From assembly GCA_008828725.1 (NCBI GenBank), contig MEHQ01004424.1, forward strand, positions 67,607-131,606: a DNA stretch of 64,000 nucleotides. The letters are read 5' to 3'. Positions within the stretch are counted from its first letter, which is position 1; the number at the start of each line of letters is the position of its first letter. The DNA comes from Saccharina japonica (taxonomy: Eukaryota > Sar > Phaeophyceae > Laminariales > Laminariaceae). Under the pieces are notes generated by a model. That model saw only the letters and a program-made list of their open reading frames with translations, made no database searches and had not been told where the DNA came from. Both the position numbers and the translations under genes were made by a program. Of this stretch, positions 21,189 to 33,335 are shown in pieces.

Positions 21189-24034
21189 GATCAACCAAGA
21201 AGAGCAGACGCTGGGTGTATGCTGCTGACTTGTTGACACACGCACGAGAGCAGGCGAGACCCAAAGGGTATCTGGGCTACTGCTCCGCGATACCGGAGTC
21301 GCCGATTCAAAACTGATGCCCAGGCAAGAGGCTAGGATGTGTTGGGAGGGGCTACTCCCTGGGATCAGCTCAGCGAAGGAATTGGTGTCCAAGCTGCCGT
21401 GGCTTCTGAGTGACACCACAAGGGCTACGGAAGCGGCGGGATGTTGGAAACATCACCCACTCACACAAAGAGCGGGCAATTTGTAAGAAGAGGCCGTACG
21501 ATGTAGGGGGCGATATCGTAGTATCCCCTGTGTCGGCGTAATCATCAATCACATTATTTGTATTTGTGTGGGCGATGGACGCGAGTGAGTTGTTGTATGA
21601 TCACGACACGTACGTACGCAGCGGGCATACTGACTGCTGACTACAGAGGTCAGATGCCAGACGTCAGAACAACAGCAGTACAGCAACGACAAAACATGTT
21701 CTACAGCAACAGTACTTGTCTTCAAAGAGGGGAGTTGCCGGTACACCCATGCCTCGTACGACGACCTAGCTAGATAGAGATAAAAAAATCGACGTGTTCG
21801 TTCGCACGACTTCTTGTACGCATACATACGTACACAAGATTAAGATTTACGTTGAAGCAGTGTATGGCGAGTGCGATCTTTTACCAAAAGCGTCTTGAGC
21901 GTCTACAAGAAGAAGAGCGTGCAGCAGCAGCAGCAGCAAGCAGTAGTACTGTATAATATGTATGTGCGCGTATAATATCACCATATAATACTGCACGCAC
22001 GCGTGTCGTACACATTCAGCCACAGCCCTTTACATGTACGAGCGAGTATATTATTCCAGTTCGGACGCGCCCTCTATATAATACCCCGTCAGGCCGATGT
22101 ACGAGTACTTGCGAGTACTCGTATAGTATGTTGCTGAGCATGTTTGTTTGTATATTGTTGCACGTAAAACATTGTTTTCGACATTTTTGCCTCGAGCCAA
22201 GACGAAGTATACCATAAAACGCGTTGTTTATTTGTGGGAGCAGGATATAACAAAGCATACTTTCCCGACACATCACCATACATGCTCATTATATGCGAGA
22301 CCCACCCACAGGGGAGGGGGGGGTATGTGCCACTGTAAAACCGAGTAAAACACAAGTCTTCAGAAGAAAAAAATCGCCTGTAATTTCGTCCAGATATTCC
22401 ACCGCACGCACTGTGCACGCGCTGCTTTTTTCAATTAACAACTTGTTGCTTTGTTTTTCATTTTGACCCAAAAGGGGAGAAGGAGAGGAGTGAGTGTACG
22501 TAGGAGGTAAAGGTCGTTTTATCCTTTTTTATAAAATTGAAAAACATACGTTGAGCATCCCTGCCAGGATTGGTGTGATGTTTTTGTTTTGATCGATTAG
22601 TGTTAACCCCTATTATAATAGTACTACTATGCAGTACCGATGTGGGGACAAATTACTTATAATTAGAGTGCTTTGTCCCGAAAACGGGACTGCAGTCAGT
22701 CCTAATAAAAGGAGCACAAAAAAAAATACGAACGCCGCACCCCTTTTCGAGAGTCCACACCGACAGGGCGGGGGGGGTATTAAATAAAATTATTATAATA
22801 TACTACGTAGTGAAACCATTCAATTGACAATAATAATTGGTCAAACTCACAGCTGACTTGATGTGTTCTTTCAATTTTATAAATACCACACAAAAGTTAA
22901 AATAAATAAAGTTGGAAAAAAAGTAATTTTCTCGATTCGTACAGAAATCCCAACTCTCCGATTTTTGTTTTTTATTTTGGCCTTTCTTAGGAAGGAGTGA
23001 GTGTCAAGTGGTGTGTGGCGTCTGGGATTTCGTTCTGCGTGCTCCACTGGTACCTAGGTACCGGCATATGCTAACAACATCGTTATTATTAGTGTACGAC
23101 AGGGGCAAGCAGCCGAAAAAAATTACGGGACCTTCCAGCAACATGTATGTATGTGTGACAGACAGCACTTGAACTGAACTGTAGTTTACACTTAATATCG
23201 TGTGTGAATCTTGTGTGGACTTTAGATTTTTATTTGTATTATGTTTTTGGCTTGATTTGGCACGTGACAAACGAAAAGCCATTTTTAAATGCTGAACATT
23301 TTTTGGATACCTACTGTTTTTGTGTTGGTGACAGGCATTTCGTTGTATCCATACGTACACAGCAGTATATCCTACCGAGTCGCTCATGGTCTCTACGGAA
23401 AAAATAAGGCTAATCGTTGAAGAATGAATGCTCAGTATAGCACGGCCTATCTACTGCTACTGCTAACCATCTCCACGGGCAATCGCCAAAGAACATTGCT
23501 GTTGGTCGGTCAATGCAACGGCGTGACTATGGCTTGGCGGGTAGACATATACCGTACAGTATAATACCACCACACCAGGTAGTAACTTGCAAGATAACAC
23601 ACGCCCCCCCCTCCGGACAAAATTCCAAGCTGTTTTTTTCTCGACAACACGATCGGTGCAAATGCCGAGCGATGTGTCTTTGGAAACATACCTCGACCTT
23701 TTTTTGTTGATTGTTTTGGGGAAAATCGCCTCTGAAAATTATTCCAGGGGGGGTGCGTTTTCTTGCGTATTATTCGTACGCCATTCCGAATATTATTCTG
23801 AGCACGACGAGGTGCGCGGATTCGATCGAGCCCACGGCATCGGCACTTTTTCTTGCGTGAAAAATACGTATAGTTTCTTTGATTCCCCAGCATAGTCCGT
23901 GACGAGGGGGGGCGTGAGACCCGGAGATCAATGCGTGAGCCTGCTGAGATTGTACATTGAACCCGAAAGCATACACTGCTGTTGGTTGTATAACACTATA
24001 CCCACTGGCCGACATAGCCACGTGACTAAGCAGG
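21189..24034. other. SHMT upstream region, no gene recognised
   Basis: The 230 bp upstream of the SHMT ATG are open in the same frame, so only the position and presequence character support 21,188 as the start. Beyond that lie GTAC-rich AT sequence, a family B element, a perfect GGTACCTAGGTACC palindrome near 23,050 and short C runs. No coding region was recognised. Confidence 0.5.
22604..22712 (+). repeat. Family B element
   Basis: TTAACCCCTATTATAATAG, GGGGACAAATTACTTATAAT, GCTTTGTCCCGAAAACGGG, ACTGCAGTCAGTCCTAATAA and AAGG. The left half has diverged or gained an insertion relative to the copy at 13,541. Confidence 0.65.
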
Positions 24035-24232
24035 TCACAGTGGGTCGTACTCTACAACCAACACTAGCGCTAGCCGTGAATCGTGTATCTTACCGAGAGC
24101 TAACTGGTGGTGGCGCACCCATCCTCTCATTCTTCTTTTTCTTCCTTCTTTTGCTCGACCGAAGGACGCCTTTTCAACATCAACATCATATTGCTTCTGA
24201 GCTAAAGCTTGCAACCGCCGTACTTGCCACAC
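24035..24232 (-). CDS. Possible exon, unrecognised
   Basis: On the minus strand an open frame reads VWQVRRLQALAQKQYDVDVE, then a basic stretch, and meets a good donor (CTCTCG/GTAAGATAC) near 24,092. This could be an exon of a gene upstream of SHMT. No partner exon was found. Confidence 0.2.
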   Translation of the reverse strand: MWQVRRLQALAQKQYDVDVEKASFGRAKEGRKRRMRGWVRHHQLALGKIHDSRLALVLVVEYDPL

Positions 24233-24640
24233 AGCTACCTGGTACGTATCTAAGCGCTTATATTTTGACTATCATCCTAATAATAGTCGGCCACTACATC
24301 GCCAACATTGTGCAGGGCACACCCTTACTCACATAATAACTTGAGTCTGGCTCGAAGCAAGAGTCGCGTAGACACTGCTGCTACTACAGCTCACTGCGCG
24401 AGTCATCGTCTGCGGCTCGGCTATAAATAATGTTAGGGTTGCCGAAGCACACAATAGGTCTGCTCGCGTACACCGTACACGTATAGCTGCAGAATACCTT
24501 GTGAGTCTGTCCTTAGTATACCAAGAAAACAAAGACTCGCTCTTCGCGCTCGCCCGCCTCGTTAAACTACTCTACGGTGGTGATATTGACGCCGTTTTCG
24601 ATGCTTGGAATCGATTATGCTTTTTGTTCGCGTACAGTTG

Positions 24641-24665
24641 ATAGGGTGTCCTGTACTGTATGATT
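24641..24665 (-). repeat. Family G end fragment
   Basis: GGGTGTCCTGTACTGTATG matches one terminus of the family G element at 9,804-9,983. Confidence 0.4.
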
Positions 24666-24719
24666 CGTGTAAGAAAAGGTCAGATCAAATGCCAAGAACA
24701 GACATACAGAACATACATC

Positions 24720-24780
24720 TATACAGGCATCTGTACAGACATCAGTACAGGCACCTGTACAGACAGACAGATAGACAGGC

Positions 24781-24848
<68 letters not shown>

Positions 24849-24853
24849 GAAAC
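24720..24853 (+). repeat. (GACA)n microsatellite with a CAGGCATCTGTA lead-in
   Basis: About 20 nearly pure GACA units (24,765-24,850). They are preceded by three degenerate 12-bp units of ACAGGCA(T/C)CTGT type. ORFs on both strands here are repeat artefacts. Confidence 0.9.
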
Positions 24854-24959
24854 AGACAAACAAACCCCTTTGCAGAAACGGTTCACCCACCCGCGGTCCG
24901 GGTCTATACTGCTTGGAAAACTAGTACTACTAATAGGAGGTATCAGGTACGTAGTAGTA

Positions 24960-25023
24960 CGAGTCGTAGTGGTAGTAACAGCAGTCGTAGTGGTAGTAAC
25001 AGCAGTCGTAGTGGTAGTATTAA
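24960..25023 (+). repeat. 21-bp tandem repeat, three units
   Basis: CGTAGTGGTAGTAACAGCAG plus T, repeated about three times, followed by GTAGTAGTA. Confidence 0.75.
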
Positions 25024-25766
25024 TGGTAGAAAGTAGTAGTAGTACGTAGTGCAGCAGCAAGTAGAGGGATAACGAGGCAAGACTGCCCCACACTTACTTG
25101 CAGGTGTTAAGAAGCGTAAAGGTGGAGAAGTATATGCAAACTACAGTTACATATTGTCTTCCCCGTTTTCGTGCTGCATGTTTTCGATTTTGATTTCCAC
25201 TGCCTAACGAAAGACAGCCGCGGAGAACGCGAATAACATCGATGGCCGCAGCACCCGCGGCACTGACCTCATCTGCATGTTGGTCATAGACCAGACTCTC
25301 GAAGAAAATCGATCAAAAGCATGGACCAGAGGGAATGCTAACAATTATGACCCCTATACAACCCCCCCCACAAGGAATGTATTAACCACGCACCGGGGGA
25401 GGATATCATAACTAAGCTTTGGCAACGGCATGTTCAGAAAATTTCCGAGCGCAAACACTCCTCACGAGCAATTTTTGGGAGTAAAAGTGACGACCAACAC
25501 GAAACGAAGAAAATAAAAGTAGCGGCAACAGCCCATCGTTTATAAACAATACAGCAACATATTCCTGGTCCTATTCGCAAATGCCGTATAGTCCCTTGAC
25601 CCCGTGGCACACTGCGGACAAGCGTGGTACTGCCCATATTTGAAACCCGTACTCTATTGGATGTAAAGTTTGGAAAACACCCCCCCCCCCCTCCTCTTCG
25701 CCGGGAATGGGCTGCACCACTGGAAGACCGACCTGTGGCAGAGGGAGAACACGGGGGATGCCTTCG

Positions 25767-26100
25767 CTATGCGTTGTTACGGATATTGATAGTGCCAAGG
25801 ACGATTTTCTGCCGCAACTGTTGGTCTAGCGCAATGAGCTCCTCCGGGCGCTGTGCCTCGATGCAGTCATCATTCGGGAGGATGCTACCCTCCGTGGTGA
25901 TACTGCTTGCCTGGAGGAAGGTTCTGCAGTGGCCAACCCACTGGTCCCACCGTTTTGGCTGGTGAAACCGCTGGTGGTGTAACGCCCCAAGGGCATCCAA
26001 CAGCATCGCTACATGAAACTGCAAGTTAGTGCCCCCAAGGTAAAGTTGTTGGGTCACGTACTCCTCCCATGTTAAACCCGTGGGCAGCGGCCCCGCCCCG
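25767..26100 (-). CDS. Unrecognised ORF fragment
   Basis: A minus-strand frame of about 110 residues with ordinary composition (LTWEEYVTQQLYLGG, FHVAMLLDALGALHHQRF, HCRTFLQASS, PEELIALDQQLRQKIVL), ending at a stop near 25,767. Upstream it runs into the 60-bp GC-rich repeat, which keeps the frame open to 26,306. No family is recognised. Its position next to Helitron remains suggests transposon or captured sequence. Confidence 0.35.
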
Positions 26101-26275
26101 CCCCGCCCTGCCCACCCGCCTAGGTAGAAGGGTTGGTTGTCCTGGCCCCGTCCTGCCCCGCCCACCCGCCTTGGATGAAAATTATGGTCGCCTTGGTCCC
26201 GCCCTACCCGCCGACCCGCCCTGGGTGGACATTTCGGCCGCTCTGGGTCCGCCCTGTCCGTCCACCCCTCCCACG
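26098..26275 (+). repeat. About 60-bp GC-rich tandem repeat, three diverged units
   Basis: Units start near GCCCACCCGCC(T) and carry GG(T/A)(A/T)GAAGG, GGTTGTCCTGG or TGGTCGCCTTGG, and CCCCGCCC. On the minus strand they keep the frame of the ORF at 25,767 open. Confidence 0.6.
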
Positions 26276-27029
26276 CCTGTGTCTCTTTCCCCATTGACGC
26301 CCCCAAGCACGACCCGGTGGACGCTCTATCCGACTGCGCAAGTCGGTTGGCCTCACTGGGCGATACATTATGATCAAGCCAGGCACATGTCAGCCAAGCC
26401 TTGCCCGGTCCTCCAGCGCTCGTATCCGATCGAAGCGGCTAAGCGCGACCCGAATAAGCGCCTGGTGGGAATGGTGACAAGTCACTCTAAGGCGAAGCCC
26501 TAAAGTAGCATGCCGCCAATTTATCGGCACCGGCTCAAGTCCAAGAACGTCCGGCTGTCGTTGAGCTCCCTACAGCTGATTTTTAGCGCAATGCGGTTCA
26601 GGGTAGAGCCGGCGCCTGGGCCCGTTCGCTGCTGCGTTTAGCTCATGGCGGTTGGCCATCGGGGCTCTCGATGGGTCCAGCAGGCACAACCGCAGTCTTT
26701 CGAGGTCACTGGGTTCGATGAGTTGTTGAGTCTGTTTAGGAAGAGTAATTTTCCTTCAACCATGTTTTTGGACAAACATGGTTGGTAGTCCGCACTGTTT
26801 ATACCCTCATTCCACCTGCATTCCGAGAATTTTCCGTAGATTTTTTATAGAGGCGGTCTGGGGTTCCTTAAGGGTCTTTGTTCAAAGTCGGGTATCGCTC
26901 TGGCTGGGAAATATAACCATGTGAAACTGACATCGGAGTCCAAATAGGGATTATATTTCCAACCAGACTTGTACCAGGTATGTGTTTAAGCCCTTTCCCA
27001 CCTATAAAAGGACAGATCAGATAGATCAT

Positions 27030-27212
27030 AATCTAGATCATCTACAGATAAGAGCATGATCGAGATCATCTACAGATAGATCATTATATAGATCATCTAC
27101 AGATATATTATGATCTAGAGCGTGTACAGATATATCCTGATCTAGATCATCTACAGATAGCTCATGATCCAGATCATCTACAGATAGATCATGGCCTGGA
27201 TCATCTAGTTCC
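27030..27212 (-). repeat. 30-bp tandem repeat encoding an acidic decapeptide
   Basis: About six units built on ATCATCTACAGATA(G/T)ATCATGATC, partly palindromic within each unit. On the minus strand the frame 27,038-27,250 reads DLSVDDLDHE-like decapeptides after an ATG-led start (MQILHKPLATANEELDD). It may be chance, since 30 is a multiple of three. Confidence 0.75.
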
Positions 27213-27447
27213 TCGTTTGCCGTTGCGAGAGGTTTATGCAGGATCTGCACCGTACAGATCCAACCCAGGAAACATGTGCTAGACCACGCAGATTATTCGG
27301 GTCCCACGCGGCAACATGAGCTAGCTGTTGATACATGTATCGTACAAAGATCGGGAATAGATCTGCCTTGAAAGGTCTACTGCTTATAGACCATGAAGCC
27401 GGAATCAATGGTCTGTCCGAGCTGTGAAGACGCATGCTACGATATTA

Positions 27448-27594
27448 GGGCCCGTTTTAACGAAGAAAAATAAAATCAATTTGGAAAAAATCAATAAATC
27501 AAATCCTCTTTTCATTGGTCAACACGCGCACCAGCACCAAAGATTAGGATCTTGGGAGGTGCTGGTGCGTGTGTTGACAAATGACAAAGCGTTT
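27448..27594 (+). repeat. Family E element (GGGCCC ends), 3'-truncated copy
   Basis: TTA precedes GGGCCCGTTTTAACGAAG. The inner hairpin CATTGGTCAACACGCGCACC / GGTGCGTGTGTTGAC flanks AAAGATTAGGATCTTGG. The right GGGCCC end is missing. Confidence 0.75.
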
Positions 27595-27949
27595 TTTTTT
27601 GTATATGTGTTCGCCGCCAAGGGCCACGTGCGTCTCGTTGAACTATGGAAGACTGCCGTAGCCATCGACCCGTACGAAAACAAACCCAGACGCCCAGGCG
27701 GCGCTGGTTTTAGCGCTCATTGCATGTGTATCGACCCTGGATCAACCCGTGGAGTAAACCATGGCGCACACTCAATAACTTTAGCGAGATAAAGTGTACG
27801 TCAGGGAGCTACCGCCGTCCACACGTTTTGTTCGTAAACACCCGCGCGCCCACCGCAAGGAAGAGGTTGTGGGTTGCAAATCCCCTACGTCGATCGCATC
27901 TGTAAAGCCGGTTTGGTTGTGGGACTCGTTGATTCGAGGGATGGTCGTC

Positions 27950-30600
27950 GCTAGTGTTTGAAGTCACTATCAGGTCCAGCCGTCAGCTGCTGCCTTGGTG
28001 GGGGAGGGGCGAACAACATCGTCGCAACTGCGCACCTCCTCGGGCGTGGTTGCCCCGCGCATCCTGAAGGCGAGAATGTTACAGTCGCTGGGAGCCACTA
28101 CAACCTCTGTAACACTCAGCAGCGCTCGTCGGAAGTCGGCCTGCGTTGGCCTGAGTGGCCCATGATGCCCGTGAGTCAGGTGTTCAGGCCAAGCCACACG
28201 CGCAGGTCTTCCACTGTATGCCCAGTAGTACCCGAATTGTTGGTCACATCCGTGCAGCGCCCGCCGGTAGCAATTGCATGAGGTCTCCCACGAAAATGAG
28301 GTCGAGCCCGCCGAGCATCCTCGATTCTCGCTGGTCGTTCGCAGCTGGCGTTCGTTCCTGCACGGTCTGTCGCATCCGAAGGCTCACGAAACCAGAAACA
28401 TCCTGCTCTACCATGGACATCTCGTCGGCGGGAATGCTCTCCACCACTCTCGCTCGTCGCTGAAGACCCTGTAACGTCACACCCCCAAGCGTGATCCCAT
28501 CGGCGCCTCGGCGTGCTCTGGTTCAGACGGGAATCTTGAGGCCGCTGCGGATTAACTGTTATCGGATAATTGAGCAACGGGGAGGTAGTGTACAGTTATA
28601 GCAGTATCAATATTGATCAACACCCAGAAGCACCGTTTGTTCTTAATATGCAAGTTACGGGAAGGAGGGCTGTTGTTGGCGTTACCACACTGTTGCACAT
28701 TTTTTTATGATCGCGAATAATTAATCCAGGCCGCGAACGTTGAATACTATCATTTTTGTTCATCTTACCTGCCTATTTCCCAAACAGGGTTCCCGGTGGG
28801 CGACAACAGCATACATATCGTCTGGCCGGCCGTTGCCGTGACGATGATGGGATCGGGAGCAGCCTGAATAAAAATATGACCTTGTCGTGCTGCCGCCTCG
28901 CCACCATTACCACAAGTTGTGCGCTGCTCTGTAGGCGTCGAGGTCTCGAGCTTGCGGAACGACGATGTCCACAGCGTGCGCGTGCTTAGCGATGAAATTC
29001 AGCGCCCCATCGGTAGCGGTGGTGGAGGACACGCTGGACGAGTCTCCCTCACTCACATCAAGATCAACACGGTCCTCGATAAGCCGAGCGCCCACGTTGT
29101 CTCGTACGCCAAGCTGTCCAGACCAGTTGCCCACTTCCCAGCCATCATAGCCGCACCCTCTCCTCATTTGTCCCAAACGCATGGTCATGTCCGGGTCGCC
29201 CGGTATCGGCCCTCATCGACCATGTACGCCGTTCAGAGTCACCTCGCCGTTGCTCTTGCTACATCCACTGGCGCCTTCGCTACTGCTGTCCGCGTAGCTA
29301 TTCCTTGTTTTACGGAGAGGTATTCCCGATCACGACGGCGACAAGGGCGATGAGTGAGGTCCAGTGCGGAAAAGTGGGCGGGGCGGTAGATTGGGTCAGT
29401 CGCGAGCATAGCATGGGCGAAGTGGATCCAATCGTTCACCATCATTTGTCGGGCGTCCTTGTTCTCCATCTGATGCTCCTCGCCCACGACCCCATCCCAC
29501 CCCTCGTACACGGCACCCATTCAACGTCGGAGCCCGACTAGGCTGTTTTGGCAGTAGTCCGGGTAGTGTCGGCCCCTGGGGTTGCTGGAGAAGAAGGGGC
29601 CATACATTATAAACAAATGACGTGATTCCTGCGGACGAGAATGGGGGCAACCACTTTACCCCCGTGATTTAAGCGGAAGTTGGTGCGAACTAGGAGGATG
29701 GCATGTCCCTATTGATCCCCGCGGAAGGCTCCCAAACCCCCCTAAGTGCCCACGTAATCATTTTCTCCTCCTAGCGTACGTGCCCAGGACGTCGCATCTG
29801 CAGATCAGGCCGTCGTTTCCCCCCGTCCTCCAGCAGCTATAGGTCGTGATCAACGCTTGGCACCTGGAGAATCAGGTACATAATCTCTTGCACGCCCATG
29901 TCCCTGTGCGCTTAGCAAATCACAATGGTTTTACGCGTCATCTCGCGCAAGGTCGGCCTCATATCGGGCTGGTCTTTGGCGGCAGCGACAATATTATTTG
30001 CACCTCCTCGCTGCGCGACCCGCCCTTGCTGGCGTGTTTCACTCTGTACCGGCATACCTGTCCGGGGTTTACGACAGGGGATAATCTTGTGTTTTTCTCC
30101 TCAACCCAGGACCTACGCGACAGTGGGGCAGTTGACGTATGGATCGTGCACCACACACCTCCCCCCCCCCATTCACCCTCCTTTCTCTCTATATCCCTCT
30201 CTATTATGTATTTCCCTCTCTATATGTATTTCCCTCTCAATATGTATTTCCCTCTCCATATATTATTCCCTCTCTCGTCCGTGCGATCGCTTGCCAATAG
30301 TCGATTATATCGGTCGGCGGTGTGACGAGGTCCATTGCTATGGCCATGCTGTCACTGCGCGCGCGGGACGGGCCAAAGCAGCAGGGCCCATCGCGCAGGC
30401 AGTACATGCTGCATCGGGCGTATCGCTGTGCAACGTTGAGCAGACGAGCATGCCGCCAGAAAAACACGGCCTCGCCAACCCAGTCCAAGTTGCCCAAGTC
30501 CTACGTGAGCTCCTTTACGTCCTCTGCCCGGCTTTCGTCACTGAGGTACATGCGCTCTTAAAGCGGATTGGGGTTCTGGTCGTGAACCGGACGCCTCAAG
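27950..30600 (-). pseudogene. Helitron Rep/helicase relic
   Basis: Read on the minus strand (high to low coordinates) there are pieces of the Rep-helicase protein of rolling-circle transposons. About 30,337-30,500 has a Cys-rich CSMYCLRDG...CCFG motif like the family's CxxxYCLR...CRFGFP. About 29,850-29,990 has RDMGVQEIMYLILQVPSVDH, like the family's DISAQE..H.LLG motif, with in-frame stops either side. 28,244-28,480 reads VESIPADEMSMVEQD and GGLDLIFVGDLMQLLPAG, the PIF1-type Walker B and motif III. 27,970-28,200 has weaker similarity to the region after it. Frames change repeatedly and stops interrupt, so it is not functional. No Walker A loop or TC/CTRR termini could be fixed. Confidence 0.6.
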
Positions 30601-32040
30601 AATGCGTCGGTTTGTGTTTAACTACACCCGTGTTCTGCGTCTGGCACACCACTATCAGCATCGGGCAGCCCCCTAGTCATCCGCGTGCGTCGGCCGAGGA
30701 ACCCTTTGCGGCATGGGCGTGAGAGACCGGCAAGCCGTTGTTTGTTCTCGCACCCCCGCCAGTTTCATCCATGCGCATGCAGCCTAGAATAGCACAAGAC
30801 TGCCACTCGACTCGATTCCAGTGCCACAAGACGAATCACCCATACAGTAGTTTCCCCGAGAAAGGGTATCGAGGAGCTCTCAACCTCACTCAACCACTCA
30901 CGATACAAAGACCAAGACGACACATGTATGGTATTCCAACGGTATGGCACGCCTTACAAGGCACATGCCTTATTTGGTAGTTCTTTAGGTCAGAAACCCC
31001 GTCAGCCAGGACATGTTTTGGCCAAAACGTGCGCTAACTATATCGTCGCGCGCGTCCGATGTCAGGCGGTGGCTCCCGCCCCTGATAGGTCCCTGTGATA
31101 AGCCTTGGCGAAGGCTGTCTTCGCTTGCCCTTCTAAAAGGTTGTTCGGTTCAGGTGGGCTTGCCGTTTCGGGCAGCTGATCCAGGGTAGCGGCGCGCGCC
31201 GGGGGACCGGACACGAGTATCTGAGTTTCCTAGCTGTTGTTGAGTTTTGCGGGAAGGTTTTTGCGTCGTGCTCCGCGAGCATGTCAATTTGCGTAGGCCT
31301 TGGGGCGGCGTCCTTTTCTGTACAAGTATACCACACCAGCTAAGATTCAAGGACGGTACCGGGCATATGGTCGCTTGGGAGCCCTCTTGTGCAGCAGATC
31401 TACCAGAGGCTCATTTCGAGCCCGTTGGAAATTCCCGATTCAGGTAGCTCCGTCGTCACTAGGTCTCCCGAACGGTCGGTGAGGTCTGCCCGAATTTTCG
31501 GTAATATCCGAATTCTGCTACCAAATGCGGCGGACATCGTCTTCGGTTCTGTCGACGGCTCCTGCCCCGGTCGACAGACGCACCCACCTGTTCCTTGTTG
31601 GTGGGGCCGCAACCCCAGACGATCGCCCCGACATCAATCCTGGGCTAACAATTGTGTCTCGATGGCTCCTGGCAGTTCGAGGATATGCTCATGTACCTAC
31701 TGCGCCTCGTTGACGGTCCTTATGTATGCTGCGAAATACGCAACCGTGCCTATGCGATCGAGGTAGGCGGTTCTCTATGCGAGGGATTCGGTGGCAATAA
31801 GGGCGGCGAGCTTTCGCTACGCTCAAAGTTGGGAGATACCATATCGTCATGCCAGTGGGGGCGTTGATCACACGCCCCCTTGAATTGAATGACGTGAGGA
31901 TCGCCGCTTCAGGAACAAGCACACCCCAGGAATACCACGCACAAGACGGGTGGGCCCGTGGATCGTTAAACCCAACCCTGTGTTGTCCCTCCAGAAATCC
32001 GGCGAATACTTAGGAATATTGCCCATATTAAGGTCGGCAA
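30601..32040. other. Unresolved, probably decayed transposon sequence
   Basis: Frames are open for 60-125 codons on both strands but none carries a motif I can name. It is upstream of the Helitron Rep motifs on that strand and may contain its N-terminal part. Confidence 0.35.
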
Positions 32041-32074
32041 AGCAGCATTGCCTGTGAACACTGGAGTTTTATCA

Positions 32075-33335
32075 CCTATAATTGCAGGAGCATCATCGCC
32101 TGGGATCGCCAAAGAACCGTCGCCTGGGGGTGCCGGATCATCACAGCTTAAGGTCGCTGGGGCATCATTGCCCGGAGCCGCCGGAAAAGCATCGCTTAGG
32201 GTTGCTAGAGCATCCCGGCCTGGGGTGGGTGGATCGACATCGTCTACTTCCTGTGAACTGGCGCCAGCATCGCTTACCGCCGTCTTCGCAGCGCAAAGAA
32301 GCACCAATAGGGCCGCTAAATAAGAATCGCGTGGGGTCTCTATGGCATAACCACTTGGGGTCACTGGAGCAGCATTGCCTGGGATCACCGGAGCATCTAT
32401 GCCTGGGATCGCCGGGGCTCGTCGCGCCTGGGATCGCTGGAGCATGGGGTCGCCGTAGCACCATTGCGTGGGATCGCTGGAGAATCACCGCCTGAGATCG
32501 CCGGAGCATCAATACCTGGGATCGTTGCGGCTCATCGCCTGGAATCGTGCTGGGGCAAGCTGGGATCACCGAAATCATCGCCCGGGGTTGCCAGAGCATC
32601 CGGGTTTGGGGTCGACGGATCGATATCGTCTACGTCGCCTGGGATCACACCTACTACTTGTGAACCTGGTATCAGCACTACCAACCGTCGCCCTAGCAGT
32701 GCAAGTAAGCACCAGTAGGGTCACTAGACCAGCATCGCCTGGGATCTCTGGAGCATCCATACCTGGGGCTGCTGGAGGAGCATGGCTAGGATCGCCATAA
32801 CATCTATGCCTAGGGTTGCTGGTACCCGTCGCACCCGGGATCGCTGGAGCATCATGGGATCGCCGTAGCATTATTGCGTGGGGTCGCCGGGGCATCATCC
32901 CCTGCCATTACCGGGGATTCAGTGCCTAGGATCGTTGGGGCCCATCGCCTGGGATCACTGGAGTAAGCCGGGGTCGCTGAATCAGCAGTGAATCGGATTG
33001 TCAGACCATATCACCAGAGAACACTGGGGCATCCTGGCATCACCGAAGCGTCGTCACTTGCGATCGTCGGGGTGCCATCGCCTGGGGCCGCCGGAGCATC
33101 ACCTCCTGAGGTCACGAGGGCGTCACCGCCTGGAGCCGCCGCAGTAGTATCGCCTGGAGTCGTTGGAGCATCACCTGGTGTCGCCGGAGTATATAGCCGG
33201 GGCTCCTCGACTGGGATCGCTGGAGCTCATCGCCTGGGATAGCCGGAGCACCCGATTGAGATCGCCGGAGCATCATTGCTTGGCATCGCCAAAGCATCAC
33301 CGCCTGGCGTCACCGTAGCATCACATGGGTAAACG
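32075..33335 (+). repeat. 24-bp minisatellite, degenerate, with higher-order units
   Basis: The core unit is near GCCGGAGCATCATCGCCTGG plus GATC. On the plus strand it keeps an octapeptide frame of the type AGASSPGI open in patches (32,048-32,323). A longer block with GG(G)TCGACGGATCGA(C/T)ATCGTCTAC, TGTGAAC and AGCACCAATAGGG occurs at about 32,225-32,330 and 32,605-32,735, and in part at 33,863, so the array has a higher-order structure. Confidence 0.85.

Noticed and set aside
21189-21419. N-terminal extension of SHMT from the upstream in-frame open stretch
   Set aside because: It has no ATG at its limit, is not presequence-like, and the ATG at 21,188 gives a typical mitochondrial presequence.
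29846-30722. Long plus-strand ORFs (159 and 265 codons)
   Set aside because: They overlap the better-supported minus-strand Helitron motifs and include a CTCTCTATATTT simple repeat translated as low complexity.
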